This document shows positions 62,353-64,000 of a stretch of 64,000 bases of DNA, piece after piece (the first letter of the stretch is position 1; each line of letters begins with the position of its first letter). The notes below the pieces were generated by a model. The model did not search any database. It saw only the letters and a program-made list of their open reading frames with translations, and was not told the DNA's origin. The stretch comes from Bacteroidales bacterium (GTDB lineage Bacteria > Bacteroidota > Bacteroidia > Bacteroidales > Muribaculaceae), in the NCBI GenBank assembly GCA_900766975.1, contig CAAFXO010000057.1, forward strand, positions 11,713 to 75,712. Reading direction: 5' to 3'. The translations under genes were made by a program, and so were the position numbers.

Positions 62353-63795
62353 ATGACTATGAAAAAAATAGCAAATTGTATGATTTGTCTGGTGACAGTT
62401 TTATTGACCTCTTGTAGTAAAGATATAGATATTGTTGAAACTTTGCCATGGATTGAGAAAAATACCTGTTGGGAAGGGTTTATTGGTCAGCATTTTACCA
62501 AAGAAACCTCACCAAATTTCTGGGATGGGCATTATCACTCCGTATATGAAGATTTGGAAGATGGAGAATATGTGGAGTTTTATAACCTCACCGATTCATG
62601 TATTACTATCAGATACGCTCGTGAAGAAGAAAAGATAGTTGATTTGTCAGAAGTCACAAATCATCAAATATCCGGAACAATAGCAAGCCCAAATTTGCCA
62701 TTTAGTTTTCAGCAATCAATAGAAACAAAACTAAATTTTAATTATGAAACCAAAAAATCTGTTTGTTATTTTGAGGGGCAATCGGAAGAACCTTATAACT
62801 ATTTTACAAAATTTACGGGTAATATAGATTCTAAAGGTAATTTGCATATCCGAAAACTGGGTGGATATATTTCTCCATTCCCCAAACTTAGAAGAGAGAG
62901 TAGCGTTACCTATGATCCTCCTCAACAAAAATTTTATAAAAACTGGCAAGTCCCGTTCTACAAGTTTGAAACAGCTACTTTAAAGTGCCGCCAGTCGCCG
63001 ATACTCATTCATTGGAATAGCACGGCGTGGAAAGGAGAAATTACGACGATTATTCCCGATATTGCAGATTTCCTACAACTTCTATTGGCAGTCCCCGTTT
63101 TAGATACTTCTGAATACGGATATAAATTTGCCGGCGGTTTTATGTCAATAGAGCGACTTATATGTTTAAAATTTCCCGGAGTTGAACAATATTCTCCTGA
63201 AGAACATGACAGAAATGGATGGCCAAGGGGTAGCTTTTCCTCGGAGATAAGAGTGGTATATGGTTTTGGTTATAACTATATGTGGAAAGAACGAGGACTA
63301 ATAGTCTCCAAAAAAGATGATCAAACCATGTGTGTTCGGATGGATGCGGATTATATTTTTAGAGGTGGCTACTTTGATCGCAACAAAGAACGACTCTTTT
63401 TTGCCAACATAATGCGCTCTTTGTTTTCAGATGATAAGTTTTATTTTGAAATGCAATATAAGTTGATCGATTGCGATTTCAAAGATCATAGCAAAGAACG
63501 AGAGTTTGAAATGGCCTTAACGGATCCGCAACACTCCCGCAATATCATGGAGTATGTGATCCTACCCCTCATTATCGAGAATAGACAAGCTATCAAGGAC
63601 TATATCCGTCAAGATGCAAACCTGTCACGGCACGCCGAGATACTCTGCTCTGCAGTAGACCGACTCGAAGAAATCTACGCCGGCACTACCGAGCTGACTC
63701 TCGGCTACCGCCTCGTCGAGCATCAATGGCATCGCAGGTATAAAACACTTATCGATCTACGTTCTGATATCTGGAAAGAGCCCGAGTTCGAATAA
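62353..63795 (+). CDS. Lipoprotein of unknown function
   Basis: 480 residues. The signal peptide ends in a lipobox (LLTSC). The mature part begins CSKDIDIVETLPWIEKNTCW, followed by a beta-rich body of about 150 residues that resembles lipocalin-like repeats in Bacteroidetes lipoproteins (YEDLEDGEYVEFYNLTDSCI) and a more helical C-terminus (residues about 380-480). No enzyme motif is recognised. The first 1.1 kb is AT-rich and the last 270 bases are closer to core composition. It is divergent from the barrel-like gene, so the two may be co-acquired. Confidence 0.6.
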   Translation: MTMKKIANCMICLVTVLLTSCSKDIDIVETLPWIEKNTCWEGFIGQHFTKETSPNFWDGHYHSVYEDLEDGEYVEFYNLTDSCITIRYAREEEKIVDLSEVTNHQISGTIASPNLPFSFQQSIETKLNFNYETKKSVCYFEGQSEEPYNYFTKFTGNIDSKGNLHIRKLGGYISPFPKLRRESSVTYDPPQQKFYKNWQVPFYKFETATLKCRQSPILIHWNSTAWKGEITTIIPDIADFLQLLLAVPVLDTSEYGYKFAGGFMSIERLICLKFPGVEQYSPEEHDRNGWPRGSFSSEIRVVYGFGYNYMWKERGLIVSKKDDQTMCVRMDADYIFRGGYFDRNKERLFFANIMRSLFSDDKFYFEMQYKLIDCDFKDHSKEREFEMALTDPQHSRNIMEYVILPLIIENRQAIKDYIRQDANLSRHAEILCSAVDRLEEIYAGTTELTLGYRLVEHQWHRRYKTLIDLRSDIWKEPEFE

Positions 63796-63812
63796 AGATT
63801 AATGCGAATTCT

Positions 63813-64000
63813 TTACTCGCTGATGATCCAGTCGGTGATGGTGTGGCTCTCGGTGCCGAAGTTGATCGCTACTTTGGTTATGGGTATCTGCAGCTGACTG
63901 AAGCGTGCGTCGTAGCGCTTTAGCTCTATCTGATCCATCGCCACCTCTGCCGAGCGATTGATCTTCAGCTCTATCAGGTAGAGATCTGTGTTGGTTCGCA
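63813..64000 (-). CDS. C-terminus of an AAA-ATPase-like PD-(D/E)XK nuclease family protein (cut by window edge)
   Basis: The last 61 residues of a larger protein. LYLIELKINRSAEVAMDQI holds the E-x-K of a PD-(D/E)XK nuclease, and the end is VAINFGTESHTITDWIISE. This fits the DUF1703/AAA-ATPase-like family, widespread and multi-copy in Bacteroidales. The N-terminal ATPase part lies beyond the window. A decayed relative lies at 60059-60238. Confidence 0.75.
   Translation of the reverse strand, partial: RTNTDLYLIELKINRSAEVAMDQIELKRYDARFSQLQIPITKVAINFGTESHTITDWIISE

Overview
The window is a chromosomal segment of a bacterium of the order Bacteroidales. The evidence is a gliding-type gldE next to a phosphopantetheinyl transferase, DUF5723 outer-membrane and SusF-era style lipoprotein pairs, S9 and M3 peptidases, an OPT transporter, a BspA-type leucine-rich repeat protein, and many promoters with the Bacteroidetes -33/-7 form (TTTG, 19-22 bases, TAnnTTTG). 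A gut lineage such as Muribaculaceae would fit, but the family is inference.

Layout. 1-6.9 kb: nitrogen assimilation on the minus strand, amtB then gltB, with paralogous leaders and near-identical hairpins behind both genes. 7.0-13.9 kb: an accessory region lying on the 3' side of a tRNA-Phe gene. It holds a DUF4143 ATPase behind two 33-base tandem arrays, an AlkD-like repair protein, a small BspA-like protein, decayed gene fragments (HD domain, probable IS21 IstA start, winged-helix end) and a RloA/RloB-type ATPase plus TOPRIM pair that is probably anti-phage. 14-24 kb: envelope and housekeeping genes (DUF5723 barrel plus lipoprotein, a lipid kinase, M3 peptidase, EEP phosphatase, two rhomboids) and a candidate small RNA. 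24-37.6 kb: core genes on the plus strand (HU, argS, BI-1, SUI1, an AddA-like helicase-nuclease, gldE, phosphopantetheinyl transferase) with pnp on the minus strand. 37.8-41.8 kb: a secreted starch-type GH31 enzyme, a tiny membrane protein candidate and an orphan HipB-like regulator. 41.9-50 kb: a minus-strand run from glyS through lemA, an FKBP-like lipoprotein, an S9 peptidase, a small lipoprotein, a TIGR02757 protein and a GHL10 hydrolase. 50-58.6 kb: stomatin/NfeD, a Pif1-HRDC helicase, asd, fabD, a YbaK-type deacylase and an OPT transporter. 58.8-64 kb: an iron-sulfur F420-hydrogenase-beta-like protein followed by a second AT-rich accessory patch with unfamiliar proteins and two copies of a PD-(D/E)XK C-terminus, one a remnant.

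Two repeat families run through the whole window. One is a GC-rich near-palindrome (core AGAGCGCG, often AGAGCGCGCTCT) that repeatedly begins inside or just after a stop codon and ends at the next start codon. The other is a set of heptamer or 14-mer arrays that sit in same-strand gaps, begin at stop codons, and in two cases encode the last residues of the upstream protein. These, the amtB/gltB twin leaders, and the phased repeat-promoter in front of the DUF4143 ATPase are the least explained structures here.
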